A DNA stretch of 64,000 nt, from positions 310,001 through 374,000 of the forward strand of contig NZ_CP014545.1 of assembly GCF_001586275.1 (NCBI RefSeq). Reading direction: 5' to 3'. Below, piece by piece: positions 43,469 through 53,245 of the stretch (within the stretch, counting starts at the first letter, position 1; every line of letters starts with the position of its first letter). This DNA comes from Sphingorhabdus sp. M41. GTDB taxonomy: Bacteria; Pseudomonadota; Alphaproteobacteria; Sphingomonadales; Sphingomonadaceae. The notes under the pieces were generated by a model. It was not told where the DNA came from. It searched no databases and saw only the letters and a list, made by a program, of their open reading frames with translations. The position numbers were made by a program, and so were the translations under genes.

Positions 43469-44299
43469 CTAGGCCAGAAACTTGCCGGCGCGTCCGGCCA
43501 TTTCGACGATATATTGCCACGCCACCCGGCCCGACCGGCTGCCACGCTGCTTCGCCCATAAAAGGGCACCCTCGCGTTTGAAATCCAGGTCATGGGCCTC
43601 GGCATAGCGGGCGATGATCGCCAGATAGTCGTCCTGTGATGCGGCGTGAAAGCCCAACCGCAAGCCGAAACGATCGGATAGTGCCAGCTGGTCATCGACC
43701 GCGTCGCGCGGGTTTACCGGATCATCCTGCTCGCTCATCTGACGCGGCACGATGTGGCGGCGGTTCGAGGTAACGTAAAGGCGGACATTTGCAGGCCGCT
43801 GGCTCGCGCCGCCTTCCAGCATCGAGCGCAGCGTACGCGGTTCGCTGCTGCCCTCGGCGAAGCCGATATCGTCGATGAAGATTATAAAGCGTCGCTTTGA
43901 CCTAGCCAGTAGCTCGAACAGCGACGGTAGCGTTTCCAGATGGTCCGACGGTGCCTCGACCAGCGCGATATCTTCGCCCTCTACCTGCAACGCTCGGACC
44001 ACCGTTTTGGCGAGCGCCGACTTGCCCATGCCGCGAGAACCCCAGAGCAGCACATCATGCGCGGCATGGCCCTGCGCGTGGCGGCTGCTGTTGTCGAGCA
44101 AGCGGGCCTTTTGCTGATCAATGCCAGTAAGCAGGCCGATATCGGTCGGCTGGAACGGCGTGATCATCTTGGGCGCGCGTCCGTCCCAGAGAAACGCGTC
44201 GCCCGATTTCAGATCAACCGGGCTGGCAGCTGGCGGGGCCAGACGTTCGAGCGCATCGGCAATGCGATCCAGAACATCCTTATGGCCCTCGTCAGCCAC
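43469..44299 (-). CDS. DUF815-like AAA ATP-binding protein
   Basis: A 276-residue P-loop ATPase with Walker A GSRGMGKSAL and Walker B FIIFIDDIGF, followed by RLYVTSNRRHIVPR and DRFGLRLGFHA, the sequence layout of the DUF815 family related to DnaC/chaperone-type AAA proteins. Function unknown in bacteria. It starts two bases downstream of the acyl-CoA dehydrogenase stop in the same direction, so the two are probably co-transcribed, although no functional link is obvious. Confidence 0.88.
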   Translation of the reverse strand: MADEGHKDVLDRIADALERLAPPAASPVDLKSGDAFLWDGRAPKMITPFQPTDIGLLTGIDQQKARLLDNSSRHAQGHAAHDVLLWGSRGMGKSALAKTVVRALQVEGEDIALVEAPSDHLETLPSLFELLARSKRRFIIFIDDIGFAEGSSEPRTLRSMLEGGASQRPANVRLYVTSNRRHIVPRQMSEQDDPVNPRDAVDDQLALSDRFGLRLGFHAASQDDYLAIIARYAEAHDLDFKREGALLWAKQRGSRSGRVAWQYIVEMAGRAGKFLA

Positions 44300-44301
44300 A
44301 A

Positions 44302-46053
44302 TCAGCCTGCCAGCTCGGCGCTGCTCAGACTGTACAATATCTCGGCTCCGCCCATTGCAGCTGCCTTGAGGCCGAGCGCTTCCGGGACGATATGATCGAG
44401 ATAATAGCGGGTGGTTACCAGCTTGGCCTTGAGGAACATATCATCGCCTCCGGCCAGTTCAGCGGATGCAGTCCGGTGCTGTTTCTTCATCAGCATGCCG
44501 CAGGTTGCAGTCGCCAGCATGGTCATGAACGCATAGCTTCCCGCCAGCCGGTCATCAATCGATGCCTCGCCGCTGGCCATCCACTGTCTGATATGCTCGC
44601 AGCTGTCGGCAAGAGCCAGCAGGCTCTCTTCTTCCTTCGCCTCAGTGCGGATTTCGGCAATAAGCGCAGTCATCGCATCGCCGCCATCCAGACCCAGTTT
44701 CCGGCCGACCAGATCGGCGGCCTGAATGCCATTGGTGCCTTCATAGATCGGCGCGATCCGGGCGTCGCGGAAATGCTGGCCGGCGCCGGTTTCCTCAATG
44801 AAGCCCATGCCGCCGTGGACCTGTACGCCAAGCGAGGCGACTTCATTGCCGATGTCGGTGCCATAGCCCTTGATCAGCGGGGTCAGGATTTCGGCGCGGG
44901 ACTTGGCCCCTTCGATACCGACGGTAGCGCGGTCGACGCTCGACGTTGCATAATAGAGCAAGGCGCGGGCGGCCTGGGTGAGCGCCTTGGACCGCAAAAG
45001 CATCCGCCGTACATCGGGATGTTCGATGATTGCGACAGGTGTCTTGTCGCCGCTGCTGGCGCGGGCCGACTGGACCCGTTCCGTGGCATAGTGGCTGGCC
45101 TGCTGGGTTGCCCGCTCGGCGATCTGCACGCCCTGTGAACCGACATTGATGCGGGCATTGTTCATCATCGTGAACATCGCCTTCATGCCGCCAAATTCGC
45201 CGCCGATCATTTCGCCGATACATTCGCCCTGCTCGCCATAAGCCATGACGCATGTGGGTGAAGCGTGGATGCCGATCTTGTGCTCGATCGACACGCAGGT
45301 CACGTCATTGGGGGCATCGGGATTGCCGTCGGCGTCGAGGTGAAATTTGGGGACGATGAACAGGGAAATGCCGCGCGTTCCCTCGGGCGCTCCCGGGGTA
45401 CGGGCGAGCACCAGATGGATGATATTGTCGGTCAGATCATGTTCGCCGAAGGTGATGTAGATTTTCTGGCCCTTGATCCGGTATTTGCCGGCATGTCCGC
45501 CCTCGGTGATCGGTTCGGCGGTGGAGCGCAGCGCGCCGACGTCGGAGCCAGCCTGCGGCTCGGTCAGGTTCATAGTGCCGGTCCAGGCGCCGGAAATAAG
45601 ATTGGGCAGATATTGGGCTTTCTGCTCGTCGGATCCATGGACGTGGATGGCCTCGATCGCGCCGAAGCTGAGCATCGGGCACAGGGTGAAAGCGAAATTG
45701 GCAGCGCCGCAGGTTTCGAGGATCAGCGCCGAGAGCGAATAGGGCAGGCCCTGGCCGCCGAAATCTTCCGGGCCGTCAATCGATGCCCAGCCGCCTTCGA
45801 CGAATTGTGCATAAGCGTCCTTGTAACCTTCTGGCATGGTCACGCTGCCATCCTTCCAGCGCGCACCGACCGTGTCGCCAATCCGATTGAGCGGTGCAAA
45901 TTCTCCGGCCGCAAATTGTCCGATGCCTTCGACAATCGCTTCGACCATATCCTCGCTCGCACCGGCAAAACGGTCATGGCTCGCCAGTTCGCCGATATCG
46001 GCGATATGTTTGAGGACGAAATTCTGTTCGCGACCGGGGGCTGTAAAACTCAT
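44302..46053 (-). CDS. Acyl-CoA dehydrogenase (long form with C-terminal extension)
   Basis: A 583-residue FAD enzyme. The flavin/substrate-binding segments ISGAWTGTMNLTEPQAGSD and the catalytic region QVHGGMGFIEETGAGQHFRD, IYEGTNGIQAADLVGRKL are clear; the C-terminal extension of about 120 residues is typical of the DmmD/AcdA-like long-chain group found in alphaproteobacteria. It carries out alpha-beta dehydrogenation in fatty-acid or similar acyl-CoA breakdown. It is divergent from tsaC across about 50 bases. Confidence 0.94.
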   Translation of the reverse strand: MSFTAPGREQNFVLKHIADIGELASHDRFAGASEDMVEAIVEGIGQFAAGEFAPLNRIGDTVGARWKDGSVTMPEGYKDAYAQFVEGGWASIDGPEDFGGQGLPYSLSALILETCGAANFAFTLCPMLSFGAIEAIHVHGSDEQKAQYLPNLISGAWTGTMNLTEPQAGSDVGALRSTAEPITEGGHAGKYRIKGQKIYITFGEHDLTDNIIHLVLARTPGAPEGTRGISLFIVPKFHLDADGNPDAPNDVTCVSIEHKIGIHASPTCVMAYGEQGECIGEMIGGEFGGMKAMFTMMNNARINVGSQGVQIAERATQQASHYATERVQSARASSGDKTPVAIIEHPDVRRMLLRSKALTQAARALLYYATSSVDRATVGIEGAKSRAEILTPLIKGYGTDIGNEVASLGVQVHGGMGFIEETGAGQHFRDARIAPIYEGTNGIQAADLVGRKLGLDGGDAMTALIAEIRTEAKEEESLLALADSCEHIRQWMASGEASIDDRLAGSYAFMTMLATATCGMLMKKQHRTASAELAGGDDMFLKAKLVTTRYYLDHIVPEALGLKAAAMGGAEILYSLSSAELAG

Positions 46054-46105
46054 CTATTTGCTATCCGTTGTTGCCTGATTTTCCGCTGGGCTATAGCGCA
46101 GGGTC

Positions 46106-47065
46106 ATGTCCGGCTCAAATGATCATATTGGCGGTGAAGCGCGCCGCTACGGCAATGCGACCATCGGCGAGGCCGCGGCCCGCTTGCGCGCGGGCGGACT
46201 GGTCGCGGTGCCGACTGAAACCGTCTATGGTCTGGCTGCCGATTCGACCAACGCAGCTGCGGTAGCGGAGATTTACCGGACAAAGGGGCGGCCGGATTTC
46301 AATCCGCTGATTGTCCATGTTCCGGATCTGGAAGCGGCCAAGCAACTCGGGCAATTTGACGAACTCGCAATTTGTTTCGCAGAGGCATTCTGGCCGGGGC
46401 CTTTGACGCTCGTGGTGCCAAAGAGCGGAAACTGTCCGGTCGCTGCCGCCGTTACCGCTGGTCTGGACACAATTGCACTGCGTTGTCCTGCGCATCCGGT
46501 GATGCGCGAATTGCTCCGGGAGTCAGGCCTGTTTCTAGCTGCACCATCGGCCAACCGCAGCGGCGGGATCAGCCCGACCACTGCCGATCATGTTGCGCGC
46601 AGTCTCGGCAGGGCGGCACCGATGATATTGGATGGTGGACCGTGTGAGCAGGGGATTGAGTCGACCATCGTAGCTATTGCTGACGATAACTACCGGATCT
46701 TGCGGCCTGGCCCGATAACGGCAGTGCAACTAGAAGCCATTGTTGGCAAACCACCGATATTGACAGTCACGGATCAAATCGAGGCTCCCGGACAGATGCT
46801 GTCCCACTATGCCCCGACGAAACCGCTTCGCCTCAATGCGAAAACTGCCGCTCCGGATGAATATCATATCGGCTTTGGACTGATATCGGGGGACCGAAAC
46901 CTGTCGCCCCGGTCAGATCTTGCCGAAGCTGCGAGCTTTTTGTTCGCCGCGCTGCACGATGCGGACGCGAGCGAGATGCCGCGAATTGCCGTGGCACCGA
47001 TTCCCGAGGACGGTATCGGTATTGCGCTGAATGATCGTCTGGGCCGGGCGGCAACCCCGGAATAA
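46106..47065 (+). CDS. L-threonylcarbamoyladenylate synthase (Sua5-type)
   Basis: A 319-residue enzyme making the threonylcarbamoyl-AMP used for the t6A37 tRNA modification. The YrdC-domain part contains GGLVAVPTETVYGLAAD, KGRPDFNPLIVH and LFLAAPSANRSGGISPT. The extra C-terminal Sua5 domain (from about residue 200) makes it the long Sua5 form rather than the short TsaC. It begins MSGSNDHIGGEARRYGNA. The remnant of an aquaporin gene follows. Confidence 0.94.
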   Translation: MSGSNDHIGGEARRYGNATIGEAAARLRAGGLVAVPTETVYGLAADSTNAAAVAEIYRTKGRPDFNPLIVHVPDLEAAKQLGQFDELAICFAEAFWPGPLTLVVPKSGNCPVAAAVTAGLDTIALRCPAHPVMRELLRESGLFLAAPSANRSGGISPTTADHVARSLGRAAPMILDGGPCEQGIESTIVAIADDNYRILRPGPITAVQLEAIVGKPPILTVTDQIEAPGQMLSHYAPTKPLRLNAKTAAPDEYHIGFGLISGDRNLSPRSDLAEAASFLFAALHDADASEMPRIAVAPIPEDGIGIALNDRLGRAATPE

Positions 47066-47084
47066 CCCGCCTTTTACATAGTAT

Positions 47085-47462
47085 TACAGGCCGCCTTACT
47101 TGAAGAGCATTCGCCCGGTGGCTTCGCCATGGGAGCCCGGAACGCGATCAAGGTCTTGCTCATCCTTGCTCTTTTTGCTGATCATTCGCGGCGCGGCCGA
47201 TGGTCGGGCGCCAGCTGGCTTCGCATCTTTGGCGATCGGCCTGGGACTGACGCTGATCCACCTTATCAGCATCCCGGTAACCGACACTTCGGCTAATCCA
47301 GCCAGAAGTACCGGTCCCGCCCTGATCGGAGGCGGTATCGCATTTTCTCAGGTCTGGATTTTCCGGGTGGCACCAATCACTGGCGCAATTTTGGCGGAAA
47401 TCGTCTATAAGATCATGGGTGGATCTGGCCAGGAGATCGTCGGCGCAAAAAATCAATACTGA
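47085..47462 (+). pseudogene. aqpZ: Aquaporin Z remnant (5' part lost, one frameshift)
   Basis: The C-terminal half of AqpZ is readable: [21 protein letters not shown], then [20 protein letters not shown] and [10 protein letters not shown] with the second NPA motif, then [20 protein letters not shown]. Just upstream in another frame lies [12 protein letters not shown], the usual preceding segment, so one frameshift falls around 47130-47160. The first NPA motif and the N-terminal ~130 residues are missing. A terminator remains at 47483. The gene cannot make a water channel; the remnant seems recent because its codons are still clean. Confidence 0.85.
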
Positions 47463-47482
47463 CTCTTTAATAACACATTTGG

Positions 47483-47514
47483 AGGGCCGGGATTAATAAT
47501 CCGGCCCTTTTTTG
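47483..47514 (+). terminator. Rho-independent terminator after the aqpZ remnant
   Basis: AGGGCCGG (47483-47490) and CCGGCCCT (47501-47508) form an 8-bp stem around a 10-base AT-rich loop, followed by TTTTTT. Confidence 0.93.
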
Positions 47515-47582
47515 TGTGATTTCGCAATTTTCTATTGGTCAGGGCCCGTTAGCGACTTAAGACAAATCCATTAGGGGTGGTA

Positions 47583-48644
47583 GTGCGCAATATGACGCTT
47601 GGCAGAACGATATTCTCGATTTTGATCGGTCTGGTTTGTTTGACCGGATGCAGCGTTAGCGAACCGGAAGCAAAACCCAAATCCACTGATCCGATTCCGG
47701 CGGCAGTGACCATTGTCCAGCCAGCCAGCGAGAGTGAAACCCTTAATGCCGCCGGGACGGTTCGCTTGCGCAGAGAAACATCACTGGGTTTTACCACCAG
47801 CGGCAAAGTTGCTTCGGTCCGTTACGAAGAAGGTGATAGAGTGAAGCGTGGTGCCGTTCTTGCGGCTCTGGACAACAGTACGGTTGCAGCGGACCTTAGC
47901 GCAGCACGCGCAGAACGAGATCGGGCTGAGTCCGAATATGCCAGAATCCAGAAATTGTTCAAAGATGGCTGGGTCACCAAATCGCGTCTCGAGCAGTCCG
48001 AGGCGGCGGCACGCGCTGCCCGGGCGCGAATCGAGTCTTCAGAATTTGCCAGCCGGACTTCTTATATCCGCGCACCCAGCAGTGGCATTATTCTGACACG
48101 CAATATCGATGCCGGGCAAATTGTAACGGCAGGCATGACCGGGTTGGTATTGGGAGAAATTGACAAAGGGTTTGTTCTGCGCGTGCCTATGACCGATTCC
48201 GATGCCGCCCGTTTGAGCGTCGGCATGCCCGCCAAGGTTCTGGTATCGGCTATTTCGGATGTGCCGTTCGATGCCGTCGTTAGCGAAAAAGACGGGCGGG
48301 CGGATGAGCGAACGGGAACATTCGAAGTGAGCTTCTCGCTTCCGGGCAGCGAACGGCTGCGTTCCGGTCAATTGGGCATGGTCTCAGTCCAGGTCGCTCG
48401 CGAGACATCGGCAACCTTTGCAATACCCGCCAACGCGATATTCGGTGTCCGTACCGGTGAAGGTCTGGTGTTCGTGGTCGATGACAAAAACCGGGTGAGG
48501 CAGCGCAATGTCGAGATTGGCAAATTGACCGACAAGAATCTTGAAATCCTGAGCGGGTTGGCGGCAGGCGAGATTATCGTGATTCGCGGTGTCGAGAAGC
48601 TGAGGAACGGCGATCTGATAAAGCCGATCCGGCCATCACGATGA
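47583..48644 (+). CDS. RND efflux periplasmic adaptor (membrane fusion) lipoprotein
   Basis: A 353-residue lipoprotein (LVCLTGC lipobox) with adaptor-type domains: an N-terminal lipoyl half (RRETSLGFTTSGKVASVRYE, EGDRVKRGAVLAALDN), an alpha-helical hairpin (AARAERDRAESEYARIQKLF), the second lipoyl half (SYIRAPSSGIILTRNIDAGQ), and a beta-barrel and membrane-proximal part. It would bridge the RND pump encoded next to an outer-membrane channel not in this window. The start is probably GTG at 47583 after AGGGG, with an ATG at 47592 as the alternative. Confidence 0.92.
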   Translation: MRNMTLGRTIFSILIGLVCLTGCSVSEPEAKPKSTDPIPAAVTIVQPASESETLNAAGTVRLRRETSLGFTTSGKVASVRYEEGDRVKRGAVLAALDNSTVAADLSAARAERDRAESEYARIQKLFKDGWVTKSRLEQSEAAARAARARIESSEFASRTSYIRAPSSGIILTRNIDAGQIVTAGMTGLVLGEIDKGFVLRVPMTDSDAARLSVGMPAKVLVSAISDVPFDAVVSEKDGRADERTGTFEVSFSLPGSERLRSGQLGMVSVQVARETSATFAIPANAIFGVRTGEGLVFVVDDKNRVRQRNVEIGKLTDKNLEILSGLAAGEIIVIRGVEKLRNGDLIKPIRPSR

Positions 48645-48680
48645 GTGGTGTTTTGAATAACAAGGATTGTCGGGTCTGAT

Positions 48681-51600
48681 ATGCTTGCCCGCTTCGTCAT
48701 TTCCCGCTGGCAGCTCAGTTCGGTCCTGTTCATCCTGCTCGCTTTGCTGGGAATAACCGCGCTCAGCGATATTCCCAAGGCAGTCGACCCCCATTTTCCT
48801 ATCCCTGCGGTCAATATCATCGCAATTCAGCCTGGCGCTGATGCGCAGGAAATGGAAGAGACAGTCGCCAAGCCGATAGAAGATGTCGTCCAGAGTCTGG
48901 ATGACATCGCGGAGGTGCGATCGACGAGTACGGATGGCGGAACGGTTATCCGGGTTGAATTCAGCCAGTGGTCGGGGGATGTCGACGGCTATTTCGATGA
49001 CGTGGTGCGGGAAGTATCCGCGATCCGTGATCAAATGCCGGCAGAATTGCAGAAACTGGAATTCCGCAAGATCCGCACCACGGAGGCTGCCGTCATGCAA
49101 GTGGCTCTGGTCAGCGAAACGGCTTCGTGGCGGCGGATGGAAAAATATGCAGAAGATATGGTCGATGTATTCATGCGCAATCCTGGCGTCCGGGAATCCC
49201 GGATTTTTGGCCTGCCGCAGCCGGAAGTCAGCGTCGAGGTCATGCCGGACCGGTTGTCCGAACTCAGGGTTCCTGCCAGTGCGATTGCCGATGCCGTCCG
49301 CCAAGGAGGTGCAGACTTGCCAGGAGGCGCGGTGCAGAGCGGGGAGCGAAGGCTGAACGTCGAAGCTGGCGGGGCATTTCGGGATCTCGATGCCATTCGC
49401 GGATTGCCGCTCAGGGCGTCGAGTGGGTCACTTTTGACAGTGGGCGATGTCGCGGACGTTGGATGGGGTGCTGTGGAACAGCTCTACCGTACCCGCCACA
49501 ATGGTCAGCGCGCGGTGTTTCTCAATGTTACGCAAAAAGATGCTGTTGATGTCACTCGCCTGAAAAAGGAACTGGATATCGTAATGGATCAGCAGCGACT
49601 GGTCTTGCCTCCGGATATAAAACTGGTCATGCAGTTCGACCAGAGTCGCGATGTGAAGCGGCGACTGAACGAACTGACTCGCGACTTCTCGATTGCCATC
49701 GCCTTGGTGATCTTCACGCTTTTGCCTCTGGGACTGCGGTCCTCGGGGATCGTCATGATATCGATCCCGCTCTCGCTCGCCTCGGGCTTGCTGGTCCTAT
49801 ATGCGATGGGATATAATCTCAGCCAGCTTTCCATCGCCGGATTTATTGTTTCCCTTGGTTTGCTGGTGGACGACAGCATTGTGGTCACAGAGAATATCGC
49901 CCGTCATCTACGAATGGGCAAGACAAGAGCCCAAGCCGCGATCGAGGCGAGCTTGGAAATTCGCGCAGCGGTGATTGGTTCGACGGCCGTTCTGGTGCTT
50001 GCTTTCGTGCCGTTGCTGTTTCTGCCCAGCGGTGCCGGATCCTATACCAGATCGTTCTTCATCGCCATTATCGCGACGGTGATTTCATCGCTGGTGATCT
50101 CCCTGTCTCTTATTCCGTTCCTCGCCAGTCGCATGCTTCGGCGGGATGAGAATCCCGAGGGGAATCGGGCGTTGCGCTGGGTAAATGACAAAATCCAGAG
50201 GTTCTATCGCCCTTTCCTGCACATCGCTTTGGGGGCACCGGTCAAGACCGTGGCACTGGCCATGGTTTTGTGCCTGTCCGCTTTTGCACTGATCCCGTCT
50301 TTGGGCTTTTCACTATTTCCCTTTGCTGACGCTCCCTATTTCCGGGTTTCGGTCGAAGCAGAGCAGGGCAGCAGCCTGGATCGTACTGACCGGATCGTGG
50401 CCGAAGTCACAAAAATTCTGGAAACCGAACCCAGTATAAAAGTGCGAGCGGAAAATATCGGAAACGGCAATCCACAAGTGTTTTACAATGTCGGACCGAA
50501 GGCCGAGCGCATCAACTATGGTGAAGTATTGGCGGTGCTGGACGAATGGGACACACGCGAAGGTCCGGAGATGATCGATAGATTGCGCAAGCAACTCGAC
50601 CAGATTGCCGGCGCCCGGGTGAAGATCGAACTTTTTCAAAATGGTACGCCGGTGGAAGCGCCGATTGTTATCCGGGTCGCCGGCCCGGAATTGGACAAGC
50701 TCAAACAATTGTCCGGAACGATTGCCGATGTTTTGCGAAAAACGCCGGGCGCGCGCGATATTGTCAATCCGGTGGAAACCGACAAGATTGATCTGGACAT
50801 CGGATTGAATGAAAAGAAAGCAGCGCTACTCAATATTCCATCCGGTGAACCGCGCCGTGCCATCCGGTTGGCAATCAGCGGCGAGCGCGCAGCATCTTTT
50901 CGCGACCAGGAGGGCGATAATTATCCCGTGACTGTTCGCTTCCCATTCGAGGACAATCTTCCAATATCGGTGCTAGAAAAAATCTATGTCGCCACGCGCA
51001 CCGGCGATCCGGTGCCGCTAGCCCAGATAACAGATCCGAAGCTCACCAATGTGACCCCGCAAATCCAGCGTTACCAGTTGCAGCGAACGGTTCTGGTTAC
51101 CGCTCAGGTCGACTTTGGTGAAATCCCTTCGACAGTCAACGACCGCGCTGTGGAGCAGCTGCAAGGGATTAAATTTCCAGAAGGCTATGAATGGTCGGTC
51201 GGCGGTGAAGCGGAGAAAATTGGTGAAACTTTTGGCAATTTCGGCCCCTTGATCCTTACCGCATTCATGCTCATGTTTGCGGTTCTGGTGGCTGAGTTCA
51301 GGCGGTTCCGTGAAACAATCGTGGTCGCCGGCGTCGTCCCTCTGGGCACTTTTGGCGGTATTCTCGCTCTTTTCTTTACCGGCAACTCGCTGAGCGTGAT
51401 GGCCCTTATCGGGTTTATCGCGTTGATCGGAATTGAAATCAAGAACTCGATATTGCTGGTCGATTTTACCGCCCAGCTGCGGGATCAGGGCATGGAGTTG
51501 CGGGATGCGATTGAAAGGGCTGGCGAGGTCCGTTTCCTGCCGGTCCTGCTCACTTCGATCACCGCAATTGGCGGCTTGACCCCCCTCGCGCTCTGGGGTG

Positions 51601-51758
51601 GCGCGCTTTATGCACCGCTGGCTTCCATCATCATCGGGGGGTTGATCAGCTCGACCCTCTTGTCTCGCGTGGTAACACCCGCCATGTATCTTCTTGTCGC
51701 CAGGCGCGATGAAGAGAAGAAGAACGCAAATAGCGGGGGCGATGCAGTCACCGTGTAA
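48681..51758 (+). CDS. RND-family efflux transporter permease
   Basis: A 1025-residue inner-membrane pump with twelve expected membrane segments and two large periplasmic loops. The N-terminal MLARFVISRWQLSSVLFILL, the fourth-helix GLLVDDSIVVTENIARHLRM carrying the proton-relay aspartates and the mid-protein SLSLIPFLASRMLRR fit the HAE1-like family. Substrates may be drugs, detergents or metabolites. It is co-directional with its adaptor, 36 bases downstream of it, and precedes msrA. Confidence 0.94.
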   Translation: MLARFVISRWQLSSVLFILLALLGITALSDIPKAVDPHFPIPAVNIIAIQPGADAQEMEETVAKPIEDVVQSLDDIAEVRSTSTDGGTVIRVEFSQWSGDVDGYFDDVVREVSAIRDQMPAELQKLEFRKIRTTEAAVMQVALVSETASWRRMEKYAEDMVDVFMRNPGVRESRIFGLPQPEVSVEVMPDRLSELRVPASAIADAVRQGGADLPGGAVQSGERRLNVEAGGAFRDLDAIRGLPLRASSGSLLTVGDVADVGWGAVEQLYRTRHNGQRAVFLNVTQKDAVDVTRLKKELDIVMDQQRLVLPPDIKLVMQFDQSRDVKRRLNELTRDFSIAIALVIFTLLPLGLRSSGIVMISIPLSLASGLLVLYAMGYNLSQLSIAGFIVSLGLLVDDSIVVTENIARHLRMGKTRAQAAIEASLEIRAAVIGSTAVLVLAFVPLLFLPSGAGSYTRSFFIAIIATVISSLVISLSLIPFLASRMLRRDENPEGNRALRWVNDKIQRFYRPFLHIALGAPVKTVALAMVLCLSAFALIPSLGFSLFPFADAPYFRVSVEAEQGSSLDRTDRIVAEVTKILETEPSIKVRAENIGNGNPQVFYNVGPKAERINYGEVLAVLDEWDTREGPEMIDRLRKQLDQIAGARVKIELFQNGTPVEAPIVIRVAGPELDKLKQLSGTIADVLRKTPGARDIVNPVETDKIDLDIGLNEKKAALLNIPSGEPRRAIRLAISGERAASFRDQEGDNYPVTVRFPFEDNLPISVLEKIYVATRTGDPVPLAQITDPKLTNVTPQIQRYQLQRTVLVTAQVDFGEIPSTVNDRAVEQLQGIKFPEGYEWSVGGEAEKIGETFGNFGPLILTAFMLMFAVLVAEFRRFRETIVVAGVVPLGTFGGILALFFTGNSLSVMALIGFIALIGIEIKNSILLVDFTAQLRDQGMELRDAIERAGEVRFLPVLLTSITAIGGLTPLALWGGALYAPLASIIIGGLISSTLLSRVVTPAMYLLVARRDEEKKNANSGGDAVTV

Positions 51759-51769
51759 GAGGAGTGTTT

Positions 51770-52303
51770 ATGGCAAAGCAGGAAGCCATTGTTGCCGGTG
51801 GCTGTTTTTGGTGCACCGAAGCGGTGTTCAATGACATTGCCGGGGTGCAGTCGGTCGAAAGCGGCTACATCGGCGGCGAAAAGCTAGATCCTACTTATCG
51901 GGAGGTTTGTTCGGGTGCGACCGGCCATGCCGAAGCGATCAAGATCGGGTTTGATGACACGGTGGTGAGCTATTCCGACCTGCTCGACATTTTCTTCGCA
52001 ACTCATGACCCGACCCAGCTCAATCGTCAGGGCAACGACATCGGCACTCAGTATCGTTCGGCGATTTTTCCGCTTGATGATGACCAGCGTGCCGAAGCGG
52101 AAGCGGCAATTGTCCGTGCTGGGGAGAGCCGGTCCGAACCGATTGTGACTACGATCGAAGGGCCTGCGCCCTGGTATGTTGCGGAAGATTATCATCAGCA
52201 ATATTGGGCTGACGAGGGCCGCAGCAATCCTTATTGTGTCGCCACCATCCCGCCTAAGCTGCAAAAACTGCGCACCAGTTTTGCCGACAAGTTGAAGGAT
52301 TAG
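51770..52303 (+). CDS. msrA: Peptide methionine-(S)-S-oxide reductase
   Basis: A 177-residue MsrA reducing methionine-S-sulfoxide, with the catalytic cysteine in the hallmark GGCFWCTEAVF and the substrate segments HDPTQLNRQGNDIGTQYRS and YHQQYW. The ATG at 51770 follows AAGAGGAG. It sits between an efflux pump and galU; shared stress response with the pump is possible but only inference. Confidence 0.95.
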   Translation: MAKQEAIVAGGCFWCTEAVFNDIAGVQSVESGYIGGEKLDPTYREVCSGATGHAEAIKIGFDDTVVSYSDLLDIFFATHDPTQLNRQGNDIGTQYRSAIFPLDDDQRAEAEAAIVRAGESRSEPIVTTIEGPAPWYVAEDYHQQYWADEGRSNPYCVATIPPKLQKLRTSFADKLKD

Positions 52304-52312
52304 GAGCAAGCC

Positions 52313-53179
52313 ATGAAACCGATCAGAAAAGCCGTTTTCCCGGTCGCGGGCATGGGAACCCGGTTTCTGCCGGCGACCAAGGTGATGCCGAAGGAATTGT
52401 TCCCGATCGTCGACCGCCCGCTTCTGCAATATGCCGTGGATGAAGCACTGGAAGCCGGAATCGACCAGATGATTTTCATCAATGGTCGCGGCAAGGGGAT
52501 GATCGAGGATCATTTCGATATGGCCTATGAACTGGAACGGACCATGGCCGACCGATCGAAAGATGGATCGGTGCTTGAGGGAACCCGTTTGCGGGCCGGC
52601 GACTGTGTCTTTGTCCGGCAGCAGGAGCCGCTCGGTCTCGGCCATGCCATCTGGTGCGCGCGGGACATTATCGGCGACGAGCCTTTTGCAATTTTTCTGC
52701 CCGACGAATTCATGGTCGGCTCTCCCGGCTGCATGAAGCAGATGGTAAGCGCCTATGAAAAGCTGGGCGGCAATATTGTTTGCGCGCTGGAAATCCCGAT
52801 CGAGGATACCCCGTCTTACGGTGTCATTGACCCGGGTTACCGCGATGGTCCGATCACCGAGGTCAAAGGGCTCGTTGAAAAGCCGGCGGCGGGCACTGCG
52901 CCATCCAATCTGATCCTTCCGGGTCGCTATATCCTGCAACCCGAAGTGATGCGGATATTGGAAACGCAGGAAGCCGGTGCGGGGGGCGAAATCCAGCTGA
53001 CCGATGCAATGGCGCAGATGATTGGCAAGCAGCCGTTCCACGGCATGACCTTTGACGGCAAACGCTATGATTGCGGATCGAAACAGGGCTATGTCGAAGC
53101 CAATCTGGCGATGGCACTGGCTCATCCGGAGATTGGCAGCGATATTCGGACCATGGCTGAGAAACTGCTGGCGCAATGA
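52313..53179 (+). CDS. galU: UTP--glucose-1-phosphate uridylyltransferase
   Basis: A 288-residue nucleotidyltransferase forming UDP-glucose. The nucleotide-binding FPVAGMGTRFLPATKVMPK and the metal/sugar segments LPDEFMVG, VKGLVEKP and EIQLTDAM are all intact. Normal length for bacterial GalU. It follows msrA closely, so both may be read from one transcript. Confidence 0.96.
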   Translation: MKPIRKAVFPVAGMGTRFLPATKVMPKELFPIVDRPLLQYAVDEALEAGIDQMIFINGRGKGMIEDHFDMAYELERTMADRSKDGSVLEGTRLRAGDCVFVRQQEPLGLGHAIWCARDIIGDEPFAIFLPDEFMVGSPGCMKQMVSAYEKLGGNIVCALEIPIEDTPSYGVIDPGYRDGPITEVKGLVEKPAAGTAPSNLILPGRYILQPEVMRILETQEAGAGGEIQLTDAMAQMIGKQPFHGMTFDGKRYDCGSKQGYVEANLAMALAHPEIGSDIRTMAEKLLAQ

Positions 53180-53245
53180 CGGCCGGCTTCGCTATTCATG
53201 CGGAGCCGATCCCATTGGCCGCTCAAAGAATCTGAGGAATATTTC

